Assembly (NCBI GenBank): GCA_051453625.1 | Contig: JBOZIK010000001.1 | Coordinates: 147,901,563-147,965,562 of the forward strand | DNA length: 64,000 nt | Direction: 5' to 3' | Source: Welwitschia mirabilis | Lineage: Eukaryota; Gnetophyta; Gnetopsida; Welwitschiales | In this document: piece by piece, positions 13,303 to 26,381 of the stretch | How positions within the stretch are numbered: the first letter of the stretch is position 1 | Layout of the letters: each line of letters starts with the position of its first letter | Translations under genes and position numbers: made by a program | Notes under the pieces: generated by a model | Told to the model about the DNA's origin: nothing | The model's database searches: none | Seen by the model: only the letters and a program-made list of their open reading frames with translations

Positions 13303-15987
13303 TGTAACACCTCAAATAATGTAATACCTCATAGTTTCATTGCTCTTGATAACATTACACACAGAAGTTTTCATTTTATTTAAAATCCATTTTTTTTAAA
13401 TTTCATTCTTACTACATGTGATAAGGTTTTTCTTAGTATAGTAATCGTTTCAGTATGTATGTTGGTTATTACATACGTTTAGAGAATGTACATTGTAGGA
13501 TGAATTCTTTAGCTTAGAGAATGATATGATTCATTCTCATCACACTACGGTATGTACATTACTTAATAATAAGGCTTATGTTGTTATGGTTGACTAAATC
13601 TAACTATAGTATGCTTTATGTCTTTAAGGTTGAATAAATTAGTCATGATAATGCTTACACCTTTTTAAGTTAATTGAGGATTTGTTTTTAATATAGATGC
13701 AATTCTTAATGGTGACTTCACGCCTAACTACATTATTGATTAAAATGACCTTGAAAAGCATGTGATGTTGTGAAGGTCACTTATTTATTTTTAATTAAAG
13801 CATGTGATATAATGTTTCCTTAATAAATCTTGAAAATGCTGCAAGATGATTTTCTTTAAAATTAAAATGTTAATTAGTAAAAGTGTCACATTGTATCTTT
13901 TCCATCTTGAAAAAATGGCATGTTTACACTACACTCTTGGTTTATATCAAATGATTCATTTAAATGCTCAAAGAATTAGAATCAAGCCCTTATTCCTTAA
14001 TTTACATATGGTTCTGATATTTTATAAAAAATTTTTGTGAGTTTTAACACTCTAGTAGGTAACCAAAATCCTATTATTTAGTTTTTGGATTATTACATTA
14101 GTTGTTTCATGTGTTCTTTTAGTTTTTTTTTTCAAGTAAAGGATAAGGGTTTAGACATTTTACATTATATATATATTTTTGATAACATATATTGGTAAAG
14201 ATCATAGCTACACTCTTTTCGTTAAGACATCTTATTCAATAATAATTCCTTTTATTCTATTTTAATAAATATTTATTTTGATAATGAAATGACAGAGTTT
14301 GTAACCTTTTACTATATTATTTAGATTTCTCTTTCCTTTCAATCATGCCATGTTTTAGCTATACATCCTAAGTTTCTACCTTTATATAGGGTTTTATTAC
14401 CATTCTTGAATAATATCAATGGCTTCTCTTGATATCATGGATAAGCCACCTTGCAGGGCCATTAATTCTCTAGTCTAGGTTAGTAATTCCAAGTTGTGAC
14501 ATGGGGTGAAGTTGATTCTCTATATCATCATATTATACTTATTCCTCTTAGCTTAATTCATGTTTAATTATATGCATATTGATGTTCATTAAGTATATTG
14601 TTTTCTATTTCGGGTTTCACTTACACATAAAATTATGCTAATCCTTTTTTGTGGGTTTAATTTGCAAGCTTTAAAAAATTTAATGAGGTGCATAACATGT
14701 GTTTAATGTTTTGTTAGTTATTTCCTATTACTCTAGCACTTATAGAGTAGTTCTTAGCATGTTAGTTGAATAAATAATAAACTAGTGTTGTAGTGTATTA
14801 ATATGCTTAGGAATATTTTGATCATGTAACAATTATAAGAATCTGCATCTTTTATTAACAACCCTAGGTTTTTATTTCATGATTCTTTGCCAAGGAAACA
14901 ATGATTGTTTATATAGCATGTATTCCTTGATGATAATGATGTAATACTAAATCTCTATTACTCTTATTTTAAAGTAAGTATACTGAAACACATGCATGTT
15001 TCATGATTCCGTTCACTAGATTTTTACATTGTATGTCTAGCTTTAATGTAAATGATGTGTAAACTCAATTCTTTTTTACTTACATTATTTAGATTAATTT
15101 AATGTGATATATTCTCCTATAATTAAATGACTACAAAAAAGAAAATTTAGTAGTTTCATTCATGGTTTTATTTGTTCTTATAATTTCAATCTCTGTGACT
15201 TAAATCTAATATTTAGAGTAAAAATTTTAATATTTTAATAGGTTTTTTAAAAATAAGATAAGGGGTTTCCATCCTAAAGGGCATAGATCAAGCTTCATTT
15301 TCATTTTGGACTATTTTAAACTTTTTTAGGTTCTTCTATTAATATAAATAAAACTTATAATTTCTAATAAATTATATTGTAATTTCAAGTATCTAAAGGT
15401 TTTTTATCATGTAGCTAAATTTGGTGGATACGTTATGGCATATGTTTTATGATTTGAATTTGGGTTTTAGTCTTAGTCAGGTAAATATTATACCATCATA
15501 TTGTATTATCAAAAAGAGACATATCTTGATATTAAATCTAATTCCTTTATATGTTTGTTATTGCATTCATTCAAGTTAAAAATACTTATATGATCTTTAC
15601 ATTTACTTATTTTCATATGGAAACCTATTAAAATGTACATAACTAAGTCATCTTCTAAGCCATGTTAGAGTAATGCTATACCATTTATGCATCATTATGT
15701 TTTTCTGTTATTTTTATGTTTAGTTTTTCTTTCATCATCATTATAAACAAAAGAATAAAGAAGGGTGGGTGCAATGAAAATTGTAAGCATGGTTTAGAGA
15801 GTATTCATGAACAAAAAACGATCTAAGAGGTTTATGGACAAATCTTCCTTTTGGGATGCTTGTGATTTGTGACCAGTCAAGGGCCTTATGTCATTACTTG
15901 TATAGCCCATAAGTTATTATGGCTTAGACATGTAACTAAGGAGAGCCTTATTACAACAAGCTATAGGCTAAGAAATAAGGTGTCACA
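13303..15987 (+). mobile_element. 5' LTR of a chromovirus-like Gypsy element, about 2.7 kb
   Basis: The LTR starts TGTAACACC and ends GGTGTCACA, nearly perfect inverted ends typical of Tekay/Del-type Gypsy LTRs. It is followed at 15991 by a tRNA-Met-type PBS. A near copy of the start (TGTAATACCTC) lies at 13320, so the exact first base could be 13303 or 13320. I found no second LTR in the window. The + frame at 13846-14040 within it is not credible as a protein. Confidence 0.65.
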
Positions 15988-15990
15988 TAA

Positions 15991-16002
15991 TGATACTAGA
16001 GC
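15991..16002 (+). other. Primer-binding site of the chromovirus-like element
   Basis: TGATACTAGAGC matches TGGTATCAGAGC at 9 of 12 positions, with only transition differences. It lies 3 nt after the CA end of the LTR. Confidence 0.6.
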
Positions 16003-16599
16003 ATAATTTTAAATAATTAAATGTTTAGTTAATTATATAATATGATATAATGTAAGTATGTCTTATATGTAATGATTATAACATACTATTATTAATCCTT
16101 GTTAACTATTAAAAAACACGTATTTCATTATTCTCATGATAGCATAGTTAACTTCATTAGTTGTTTACATTTTGTTAATAAATCATCAAATATTACATAA
16201 GCGTAACTGCATGTATGCATTACATCTGATTATTGCACTAAAAATGTTATAGTTACAATTATTGATAATGGCAGATTCATATTTGATTGCGTTATTTCAT
16301 CTTAAATAAAAATTCTTAACTTTCTCAAGTTGCATACTATATAAAGGATTTACATCTATCATTACATTTTTACATGGAAAATAATGGAAAATCACATTAT
16401 GAATAGTTCATATAAACATCAAGGTGACGTTGGCTTATGTACTTTTTTTCTAGTGTAATAGTAATAATAGTAAGTTTGTAATAAGATCTTTATCAAGATG
16501 ATAGGTACAAGAAAAAAAGATCTAAATCTATTCCAAATGGAATTGATAAACCTAAAATTACATAATAAATTATTAAAGCTTTGGTCTAACAGTTAAGAC

Positions 16600-17300
16600 G
16601 ATAACAATAAGAATCATGAGTCGCAATACTTTAAATATCAAAGGATCAAGTGAAGAAGAACATTACTTCCCTTAAGAAGTTTAATCCTTCTATATTTTTA
16701 GGTATACAAGGTGAAATCAAAGTGGAGGCTATGATAGCAGAGTTTTAAAACATCTTTAGACTCAGAAGCTTTAAAAATCATAAAGATAAAGGTGGTTAGT
16801 TATCATCTGATGTAGAATGCAACCCTTTAATGGAGAAAGAAATGGAAATGATTAGAATATCTTGAATCTCTTATATGATAGAACTTTTTAACTAATTATA
16901 GAAGTAGATACATTACTTTCTACCATCTTAATAGTAAATTTAAGGAGTTATCTAGCTTAACATAGAATAGCACATTATTAGAGGAATACGAACATAGATT
17001 AGTGTAGATACTTAGATAAGTTCCTAAAATTTACAAATAAGAAGGTAGAAAACTACAATTATTTCTCCAAGGTTTTCAAAGTAATAGTAAGGATACATTA
17101 GTTATCTTGCAATCATCTACATTACCCATGGTAGATGAGAAAAGAAGGGTATAAGTAGAAGCTTTAATTCCTAGTGTTGTTATGAAATCAAAAAGAGATG
17201 GACTTCTACTTACTCAAAGATGTAAAAGAAATGGTAAGACAATAAGGGTAAGGTAGTTGTTCATCCTATTATAGGAAAACAACAATTCCATAGATAGCAA
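16600..17300 (+). pseudogene. Gypsy gag remnant
   Basis: Readable pieces in order include F-R-L-R-S-F-K-N-H-K-D-K, which resembles the 'YFRV..F.DH.DKVRFA' part of chromovirus gag, and L-E-E-Y-E-H-R-L-V followed by a degenerate V-P-K-I-Y-K and L-F-L-Q-G-F. These resemble the 'V.EYE.RF..LSRYVP......FL.GL' region of the capsid domain. Stops are frequent. It lies between the PBS and the protease remnant on the same strand, as expected. Confidence 0.5.
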
Positions 17301-17509
17301 TAGAAAATGAAGTTTATGAAAGGAGGTTAATAGAATGTCTCCATTATAAGCAATATAATTTCAAAAGATATTATTAAATGTTATAGAGAAAAAAATAACA
17401 AGTGAAACCTTATAATGGACAATAAGAAAAGTGTATCTTGAATTCAACACATAACGCATAAGGATTACAACTTATTACATTATTTTAAGAATTAAAAATT
17501 ACAATATTT

Positions 17510-17760
17510 AACTAGCAAGTTATTATTATTTTAGATTTAGGGGCTTCACATTTATTCATTTTAGCATAATTAGCCAAAAATCATGCTGATTTAAAAATTA
17601 GAATGCATGATTCTTTGTTGATAGAATTAGCAAATAGATAATGCATTTATACTCAAGTTTTATTATTTAATATTTTCCTATAAATCTTACATCTCAAGAT
17701 GCATGAAAATTTATTAGTATTACCTCAAATAACATATGATATTAAGCATTAATTTATTGG
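17510..17760 (+). pseudogene. Retropepsin (aspartic protease) remnant
   Basis: The frame reads V-I-I-L-D-L-G-A-S-H-L-F-I, matching the LDSGASHSFI active-site motif of Gypsy proteases with Ser changed to Leu, followed by a degenerate A-K-N-H. It contains stops. It follows the gag remnant on the + strand. The reverse transcriptase that should come next on + is instead found on the minus strand. Confidence 0.55.
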
Positions 17761-18619
17761 TTAGTTATAAGAAAAGCATTTAATTATGACAAGAGAGCTA
17801 TGATCATGGTTGTGAGCAAATGTAGAAGGGAGTTTTCCATACTTTCTCATTATAATAATGTGTAACTTATAATAGCAAGGAAACTTACTAAGGATGTTAA
17901 GTAGAGAAAAAAAAATGTTTCTTAGCAATTTTTCTTATGATGTTTCTTTTAAAACCACTTGTTAAAATACAATTACAAATAATTCTTAAAGAACATAAAA
18001 AGAGTAGATTAGAATATTTGTAGAATAAATGAATAGTATCTTTTTATTATCTTTAAGCATTTGGATATAAACTATATAAAGATTTGATCTTAGATAAGTG
18101 GACAAAGGTAAAAACATGGACTATAACCTTAACCACTCTCCTAGGACTCTTAAGGGTAAGTTAAGATTGTTATTAGTTTCATCTAACTAGCTTGTTCATC
18201 CATACCTAGCATAATAGATCTTAAGATTTATGGGAAAAAATACTTACAATAGTTTTTATTAGGACACATGTTTTCATAATAATAATGGTTAACTATGCAA
18301 TGCTAATTTAACCATATGACTAACATACATAATAGCATTTTTTTAATTTTTTTAATTAATGACTTTAAAAATGGGTTTAAAGACATTACATTTTATCTAG
18401 ATTTAATTTTTTATATTTTCCTTAAGCATAAATTTACCTAACACAATGGTAGCATTGTTCTCTTATTCATGCTTTATATTCATGTGCTTCATTAGTTAAT
18501 CCTTATTTGCCCATGTATTTTAGTTATAATGAGATCATTTTACTAGGACTTCTTGAATAATTTTATTTCTAAGTTTTCTAATTTAAAAAATTAAAATTCT
18601 TTTAGGTTGAACATCAAAG

Positions 18620-19000
18620 ATGAAATGTGACTTAAGTAGGATTGTTTTGTAGCTTAATGTAGATTCTTGAGCTTTATCTTCATAATTGGACTTAAGAGGT
18701 TTACATGGGAGGCTAGAAAAATTTTAGACATTTTATCTAGTAGTTCCAATGTGTATATAATCTCTCTATTTTTTTAGTAATCTTAAATAATCCGTAATAA
18801 CAAGGGACTAATTTTTGATACTTTGTTATCCTTAGGTAACTTCTTTCAGGTTTGACCCTTAAAAAAATTGGTACTCTATTTAAAAGATGTGGTTGAAGTA
18901 ATGTTGGTTATAAAAATTCTTTTATTAACCTTGGGTTGCTAACAGTTTCTATTTCACCTTGTTGATAATCTCCTTCATGACCCTCAAATTTAGATGTAGG
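18620..19000 (-). pseudogene. Gypsy integrase C-terminal region, minus strand
   Basis: Minus-strand reading gives V-K-P-E-R-S-Y-L-R-I-T-K-Y-Q-K-L, then P-C-Y-Y-G-L-F-K-I and K-K-I-E-R. This fits the 'LQPYRQTS....QKLSPRYYGPFQVL.RIG' module found at the integrase C-terminus of chromoviruses. A following chromodomain is not clear. Stops and probable frameshifts are present. Confidence 0.65.
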
Positions 19001-19560
19001 TCTTTCTTGCTTACATTACCTTATTGAGTTTGATTCGATTAAGTAACTAGTTTTAAGAAGTTTCTTTCCCATGTAACTTGAAATGAAGAGCATTAAATAC
19101 AAGTTTGGAAGATCAGATTATAAGAAAACTTAACTAGATGTAAGTATCTCTTCTAATTCTTAGGATTTTTTGACACATAGCATTTTAATATGTCTTCTAG
19201 AATTCCATTAATTATTTTTATTTATCCATTAGTTTCTATGTGGTAGGTGGTACTAAACTAAATCTTGGTTCTTAAATGGTAGAAGAAGCTCTACCAAAAT
19301 TCTAATAAAAGTTTAGATCTTGATTAGTAAAAATGACTTATGGGGCTCTATGTATCTTGAAAATTTCTAACATAACATGTAAAGCCAATTCCTATATAGT
19401 ATTGATACACCTAATTAAATAAGATAGACCATGTTGATTAGTCTCTTACAACACACAAAAACGACATCATGTTCCTTTTTTGTGAGAGGCAAGGCTGTAA
19501 TGAAGTCCACTGTAACCTCCTTTCATTTACACTTTGAAATACTAAGTGGTTGTATGAGTT
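19000..19560 (-). pseudogene. Gypsy integrase core remnant, minus strand
   Basis: Minus-strand translation gives F-W (stop) S-F-F-Y-H-L-R-T-K-I, F-S-T-T-Y-H-I-E-T-N-G, I-I-N-G-I-L-E-D-I-L-K-C-Y-V-S and Y-L-H-L-V-K-F-S-Y-N. These line up with the conserved 'FWQALFKLLGTKL.FSTAYHPETDGQTE..NR.LEDMLR.YV' block. Internal stops show it is dead. It belongs with the reverse transcriptase further right on the same strand. Confidence 0.8.
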
Positions 19561-20159
19561 ATATTGGTATTTATTGTTCAATCTTAACTTCTTAATAAGT
19601 TGTAAAATACACTATATAATATCTAATAATTAATCTTTATTCTAGACCAAACTCTTACTTCCTTAAATCATGGTAATTTCTTACAAATCTAGGGTGACTT
19701 GCATACAATACTTCATTCATTTATAATAGTAATTTTGTTTATCATTTTCCTTGTAGAATTCTGATCTTATTTTCTTCATTAAAAAGAGATCTTAAGATAT
19801 ATATAAAATAAGGATATTTTAAAATGGCTTCTTTGTGGTAGTCAGTAAGGTTAGTTATGACTATAATTAGTAACATGTGTTAAACTTATCTTAGGACATC
19901 TACTACCTTTTTTTCTTTTTTAGAAGCATAGAAAATGTCAAAATCATATTTTGTAGAACCTTTTCCCCATTTTCACTATCTTGTATTAAGTAATGTTTAC
20001 TTTTAAAAGTACATTAAACTATTATGATTAGTTTCTAGAAATACTTTTCCCTTAGGAAATAATATTGCCATATCTTTGGAGTATGAGGTATTATAAGTCA
20101 TTCAAAATAATCAATGAGATAGTTCATTTTATGCTATTTTAATTATAAAATTTCTAAAC

Positions 20160-20260
20160 TCTCACTTGATTACCTTAGCCTAAGATGACTTCAACTGCTT
20201 GTGTGGATGTATCAGTTGTAACAATAAATGGTTTACCCATCTTAGTAATATTCAAAATGC
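20160..20260 (-). pseudogene. RNase H start of a Gypsy pol, minus strand
   Basis: The minus strand reads G-K-P-F-I-V-T-T-D-T-S-T-Q-A-V-E-V-I-L, matching the KPFIVETDASGYAVGAVL motif that opens the RNase H domain in Gypsy pol. It lies between the reverse transcriptase (right) and the integrase (left), the normal order for a minus-strand element. Confidence 0.75.
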
Positions 20261-20379
20261 ATTCTATGATAAGTAGACATTTAATTCTTAGGAGAACTTC
20301 TTAACACTAACTATTAACATTAAAGTTAAAGGTAAATCTAATTAGATCAATCAAAGGCACTGCAACTTAAGAAAACCAA

Positions 20380-21060
20380 GATATAAAGTTTTTAAAAGAA
20401 TCCTTTTATATCTAATAAACCCTTGACTTTTATTACATCCCTAAGATTCTCCATTTTCAAATTGCTTAAATCTTACTAGGGTTAATAGCAATGTCTTTTT
20501 TGAAAATTATGTGCTCAAAATAAGTGATTTCTATTTTAAATAAGTTATATTTTCTCAATTTAGCTCTAAAATTATTTTGTTTTAATATTTAGAAGAATTT
20601 TCTTAAATGCATCAGCTCATATTTTCTACATTTGGAATAAACAAAAATAGATTCCAAAAATACTACAACAAATTTATCTTAATAAAGTTATAAAAAATCA
20701 TTCATTATACTTATAAATGTTGTAGGTAATTGCTAAAAATCAAAGGCATTATTATAAACTTATAATAACATAGTTAATTCTAAAATCTATTTTATAAATA
20801 TGTTCTTCCTTAATCCTAGTCTAATGATATCTTGATTTCAAATTAATTTTAAAAAAGAGCTATTCTCCTTATAATTGATTAATTAAGTCATCTATCCTTG
20901 GTAAGATACTTATTTTTCATTGTTCTTTATTAATTTCCTATATTTGATGAATAATTTTAATGTTTCATTATTTTTTCTTAATAAGTAAAACTAGAGTACA
21001 ACCAGAAGAAACACTAGGTTTAACCTTCCATTCTTGTAAAGGTTGTTATAATTGTGATTT
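20380..21060 (-). pseudogene. Gypsy reverse transcriptase remnant, minus strand
   Basis: Readable blocks are S-G-C-T-L-V-L-L-I-K-K-K, then L-P-R-I-D-D-L-I-N-Q-L, F-F-K-I-N-L-K-S-R-Y-H, and R-I-K-E-E-H-I-Y-K-I-D-F-R, matching 'YPLPRIDDL.DQLQGA..FSKIDLRSGYHQIRI.EEDI.KTAFRT'. The catalytic IDDILVYSK is changed to L-E-S-I-F-V-Y-S-K near 20600-20650, so both aspartates of the active site are lost. Several stops are present. The fold family is certain from these motifs. Confidence 0.85.
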
Positions 21061-21150
21061 TAATTATCTTAATTCCATAATAGAGTATTTATAAGAGCTC
21101 TTACTATGTTGCATGTTTTAGTTTTATACTTTTTTCATGGATTAGGAGAA

Positions 21151-21290
21151 GGGGGGGGGGGGGGGGGGGGGGGTTTTTTTTTTNNNNNNNNNNNNNNNNN
21201 NNNNNNNNNNNNNNNNNNNNNNNNNNNNNNNNNNNNNNNNNNNNNNNNNNNNNNNNNNNNNNNNNNNNNNNNNNNNNNNNNNNGGGGGGA
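21151..21290. other. Homopolymer-flanked assembly gap
   Basis: G23 (21151-21173) followed by T10 runs into a 100-N gap (21184-21283), and GGGGGG resumes on the other side. This is a typical sequencing/assembly break. The chromovirus remnant and the next element are therefore not proven contiguous. Confidence 0.9.
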
Positions 21291-21339
21291 GTTTATTGTT
21301 CTTCAAATATATATCCTTTTAAATTTCTCTAATTCTTAA

Positions 21340-22364
21340 TGATGACCAGCCAACTCTATCATATTTAATGATGGTTTTAGTATTATTTTAGGTACTTTAC
21401 ATAGGTTTAATAATTAGATTGATCCTTCTTTATGTTAAGGACCAAAGGTACAGAACCAAGTATAATCTGGATTAAAAAATGAAAAATTTTGAAGGATTTC
21501 AAAAGGTTATTCACACTGTCATCGAGACAAGGAAAAGACACAATGACTATCATCATATTCCACTTATCACTAGATTCTAGATATCACTAGATTCCATTTA
21601 CTACTAGATCCTCTGTACACCTATCATTAGATTCTAAGAAGCCCAATTTGCAATATCCAATGAATAATTAGTTTTATCTATTACTTAATTTTAAAGTAAT
21701 CATCTATTATTGGTTAGAAATTATAATTTTTCATTCAAACTTATATAAATCCCATTAGTAATCTCATTTCCTCATCCTTCTTTTGATTGAAGCATCTTGT
21801 AATATTAAAGCATTATGGGTAAGGTAATGATCTACTTATGTAAGACATTCTTCTTGGTGTTGAGCTATGTTTCCTCAATTAATGGACTATTTTTTGTAAG
21901 TGGATTTATTTAAAGTGAAATCGGTAATAAAATCAAGCATGCCTTTTCTGAAAATTATCTTACTCTATCTTCCTTATATTTCATGTTAACTTCAATTTAA
22001 TGCTATTCTGTGTTAAATCTAATTTTAATATGAAGACTAACTTAGATAATAACATGTTAGTAGATTGGTTAGTTGATTGCATTTAGTAAATTTCATTTCC
22101 ATTCCATTACATGCTAATTTTCATTGCATTACATTCCAACTCATAATTTGCATTATTTATTTTCTTATTTAGTTATTAAAAATACCAAAGCTAATGATGT
22201 GCATTTATTTTCAAATAAATTAATCTTTCAACATTCATTTATTTACTTTACTAGTTTATGACATTTGGGTTATACCTTATACTAGTGTGTATCATGTACT
22301 AATATTACAAGCTTATTTGATAAGTGGAGAAATATTTCATTGATGCACACCTAAGAAATGAACA
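21340..22364 (+). repeat. 5' LTR of the CTTAA-flanked Gypsy element
   Basis: It begins TGATGACC and ends AACA. It aligns along its length with 26382-27346, sharing 'aaggaccaaag', the repeated 'ttactagattcca' phrases, 'gtttatgacattt' and 'gaaatatttcatt'. A short internal motif of the type ATCACTAGATTC recurs about five times near 21560-21640. Confidence 0.85.
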
Positions 22365-22367
22365 TTT

Positions 22368-22385
22368 TGGCATCATTACTAGGGA
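22368..22385 (+). other. Primer-binding site of the CTTAA-flanked Gypsy element
   Basis: TGGCATCATTACTAGGGA compares with TGGCGCCGTTGCCGGGGA. Most differences are transitions of the CpG-decay type. It begins 4 nt after the LTR end. Confidence 0.75.
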
Positions 22386-23679
22386 ATCATTCAAGATTAA
22401 AAGTTTGGTTTCTATTGCATAAGTAAGTAAAGTGAGTTTGAAATTATTTACTTGTGTGGTGTGTATCTATAATTTTTTTTGAATTGCATTTCAATTATCT
22501 TTAGATTACATTTAAATTTTTATTTTACCTTGATTGTGTTAACTTGAGGGATTATCAATTTTACAACAAACTTGACCTACACTTTGTGGTTGATGTAATC
22601 TGAGTGATGCCACATCCACTTTTGGTATAATCTCATTCTTGTACTTGATGTAATCTAGAAGAGTGTTTTCAATGGGATGTAAAGAATTTTGTTTAATATT
22701 TTGTGACTATGAAGGATGATGGTAAAACACTGTAAAAAAATGCTTTATTAAAGATACTATCAAAGGAGGTTTAGTTGATTTTAATTTCAAAACTAGACTT
22801 TAATTTATTTTAAAAATAGAGCAATATAATTTTTCTTAGTTTATTTATAATAATTTTCAAAGTCTTTTTTTTAAGTATTTCCCACTTATTACATGAATCC
22901 TCTATTAAATACCACTTCCAATATCCCTTCAACTTCTTTAAAAAATCCTTCATACTCTTCAAAAATGGTTTTAAGTTCTAATGTCTTTTAGCCATAACTC
23001 AAAGAAATCATTGCTAATATAAGAAGAGAAGTGTAAAATTCCTTTACCTTATCTATGAGAAATGATTTAGACTTGAAAAACCTTAATGTCCATCTAACCG
23101 TTTTAGGAGATGAAGATGAAGACCCTTTCTAATAATTAGCTAAAATTAAATAACTAGTATATTTCTCTTATAGACATTAGATAAAGCATGAAATTTTTAA
23201 AAGAATTGATAGATATAAGCTAAAATTGGCTAAAACATATACCTAGGTAAATAAATTAATGGGTTAAATGCTAAAAGAATCTCAACAAAGTCCAAGATGA
23301 TTAACTAATTAGCCATATCAACTTATTTAAAAATTTAACCATCACCTTAGATAGGTACAATAGATTAGTAAATCTATTTTGAAATAGGTTTTAAAAATAT
23401 GTGGTGGTCCATAATTTTTTTTAAAAATTATTGATCATCTATATCAAATTTATTACAACATGAAGAACATCCATTTCTCCCAAAACTTTTGCATTGAAGA
23501 TACCTTATAGATGAATAGCTCTATTATATTTATTCTTAATATCCTACTACATGGTATGCTAATATTGTTAATTATGTAGTTAACATGAAGATTTTCCAAT
23601 AATGGACTAGTAATCAATGCAATATTTTCTCCATAGAATCTTGGATTATGAATGATATGAACCTTGCTTATATTGTAAG

Positions 23680-24480
23680 TGCAAAGACCAAATCATGCAA
23701 AAGTATGTATCTGAATGGGAATGCAAGGATATCACATCTTTATGTCATGATGATATATGTGGTAGTTACTCTAATGATCAAAAGATAGCCATGAACATTA
23801 TACATGCTAGATTCTCTTGGACCACTCATTTTTAGGATTTGTTTAACTTTATTGGAAGTTATGATTCCGCTTAACATTCTACATGCCTTTCCAAATCATA
23901 AGACATTCTCTTATAACATATTTTAGAATGAAAACCTCTTGATTGTTGAGTAATTAATTTCATTGGCCTTTTAAAATCATATTTTTATAATAAACATTAT
24001 ATTTTAGTGGTTGTTGATTACGTGACTAAATGAGTTGAGGGAATTACTCCTATTTCTAATAATAATAAAACTATCTGTAATTTTACCTATTCTGATATCT
24101 TTCATAGATTTTACTTTTTAAGGATTTTGATAAGGGATTAAGATACTCATTTCATAAAAAACTCTTTAGGAAACTTATTATTTTAGTAGGAATAAAATAT
24201 AGGATTGCAAATGCTACCATCCTCAAAATAATGTTCAAGTTAAAAATTTTAATACAAAAATTAAAAATATTCTCTACAAAAATATGTCTAAAAATAAAAT
24301 TTCATGGCCTGTAAAACTCAATGATGCTTTTTAAGCTTATCATAAATCTTGGTGTAATTCATTAGTTTTTTTTTCCCATAAGAAATTTTGTATGGTAAAA
24401 CTTATGTCCTTCTAGTTGATGTGTGCTATAACTCTTATAAAAATATTTATTAACTTAAAATTCTTAATCTTGATAAGACC
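23680..24480 (+). pseudogene. Gypsy integrase remnant (Athila/Tat type)
   Basis: In order, the + strand reads C-K-D-Q-I-M-Q-K-Y-V, L-C-H-D-D-I-C-G-S-Y-S, I-I-H-A-R-F-S-W-T-T-H-F (stop) D-L-F-N-F, then V-D-Y-V-T-K (stop) V-E-G-I, N-I/T-F-H-R-F, D-T-H-F, and I-K-N-I-L-Y-K-N-M-S, with W-P-V-K-L-N-D-A-F near the end. This matches the HHCC zinc region, 'GVDYVSKWVEA', 'SDGGTHF' and 'REIKNIL...W..KL.DALWAYRTA' of Athila/Tat integrases. The zinc-region histidine after CGG is gone and the catalytic SDGG is altered. Several stops make it a pseudogene. Confidence 0.8.
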
Positions 24481-26381
24481 TTCACTATAAGCTAGTACAA
24501 TTGTAGTATGTAGATGAAAAATATACTTGTAATATTCACAAAAAAATCATCCATAAAACCCAAGACAAAATCATGCATGATAAGAAGCTTTTATATCATT
24601 CTTTTGGACTAAATTAATTTATGTTACTATTTAATGCTTGAGTGCATCTTATTCATAACAAATTAAGTTCAAAATAGTTAGATTCATATCTTGTAAAGAA
24701 TGTGCATCCTAGTGGCTCAATTAAGATTTATAACCTAAATACTAAGGAAAAAAGTAAATGTTAATGAATGAAGGTTAAAAATTTATCAATTACCAGATGG
24801 CTGGCATTATACTATAAACATTATATAAGTAATTAACTTAGGAAATCCTCTTAATCCAAAGGAGGATCTTCCCTTTTCCATCTTCTGAATGATTTCTTAG
24901 CAAAATTTCTTGGTTGAGTTATTCTACTATTTGTCATCCATTCACTTATTTTTATGTTTAAATTAATATGATTTATCATGAAAGTAATTTTATTTTGGGC
25001 ATTTACAGTCACAAGATTAGATTTTAGTGAGTGTTAAGAGATTTCCATGTTTATAAGTTTCAATGACTACATTATTTTGTTTAAGTATTAATCATGTCAA
25101 ATATGATATTTGTCTTAAGTTATGTACTTTGTTGATCTATCATACCAATGATTAACCAATGTTTCTAAGATGATGGGTAAAAAATTACTACATGATGTCC
25201 TATGAAAAGTGCACTAGGGAAAAATTTCTTAAGAGGAGCCTTTGATAGTGTAATATAATAGCTATAAGAACTCCACTAGAGGGATAGTTCACCATGATTT
25301 GGCTTTAGCATATAAGTCATTACCTTGTTGGTAATGATTGCACTACTCTCATCATGATGAATGGTGTTTTTCAACACCCTCAATCGATTTATTTTTAATA
25401 ACTCTAAGTAGTAAATTTATGATAATTTTAAACATATTAATCATTGAATGGAAAATTAGCAAGTTGTTATTTTTTATTATAGTTAAGAAATGGATTAAAC
25501 TATAGCTCTAATATTACATTAATGCTTTATATTATAATCCTGAGATATTATCATAATCATTTCCCTTATCAAATGATGCTCTATGTTGTCTAGTATTGAA
25601 TCATACATAACTATCATTAAGTAGTTTTATGAACTATACCAATGGGTATTTTTAAGTTAGCATTTAAGACATAGTAGTTAATCTTCTACATGTTTGTTTT
25701 TGTCCCTTTTAACTAGTATTTTCATTATATTGATAATTAGTTTTCTTAAAGTCATTTTTGCACTTACTCTTATTTATTATGCAGCCAATGTCATTGCTAA
25801 TAAATTATCATTTTTACATTTCTTTCATATCATTAACCTTTTCTTATCTATTATCATTTTCAATCCATTCTACATCCATTTCATTTTTCACATTATCTAA
25901 GTGTGATCCTTAGTTTTTATTATTTTACTTTTCTTTTTTTCTTTCTAGGTTTGTATGTTTACACTTTGTTACAACTAACCAATTAACTTTGATGTATCTT
26001 TTACAATCTTTTGAATGGTAATGAATGCATTAATATTTCTTACCCATACTTTTCTATTATTTTAAATTCTAATTCATGTTTTACATTTAGTGATGGTCTA
26101 GTTTGCGATAATTTAAAAAACTTGATTGATTGGATCTTTTAAGAATAGTTTGGAATACATTTTTCATGAACTTAAATCATATTTGTGAAGTTAATGCTTA
26201 TTTTTTGTGATGATTACTTTAAATATTATTTTAATTAGGAATTGATGAGTTGAGTCTTTTTGATTAATAATGCATTTATCTTTAAGATAAAGTCTTATTT
26301 TTAATTCATGATAAAGTTGAAATGCTTCTATTCTTTTCTACTTGCTTTATTAGGGACTAAGAAATGCTTTCTAGGGGTCTA

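Noticed and set aside
21106-21339. Glycine-rich 77-codon frame
   Set aside because: The glycines come from the G23 homopolymer and the rest from an N gap.
25694-25900. Hydrophobic 68-codon frame that might suggest a membrane protein
   Set aside because: AT-rich retroelement interior; Ile/Phe/Leu-rich frames of this sort occur throughout the window.
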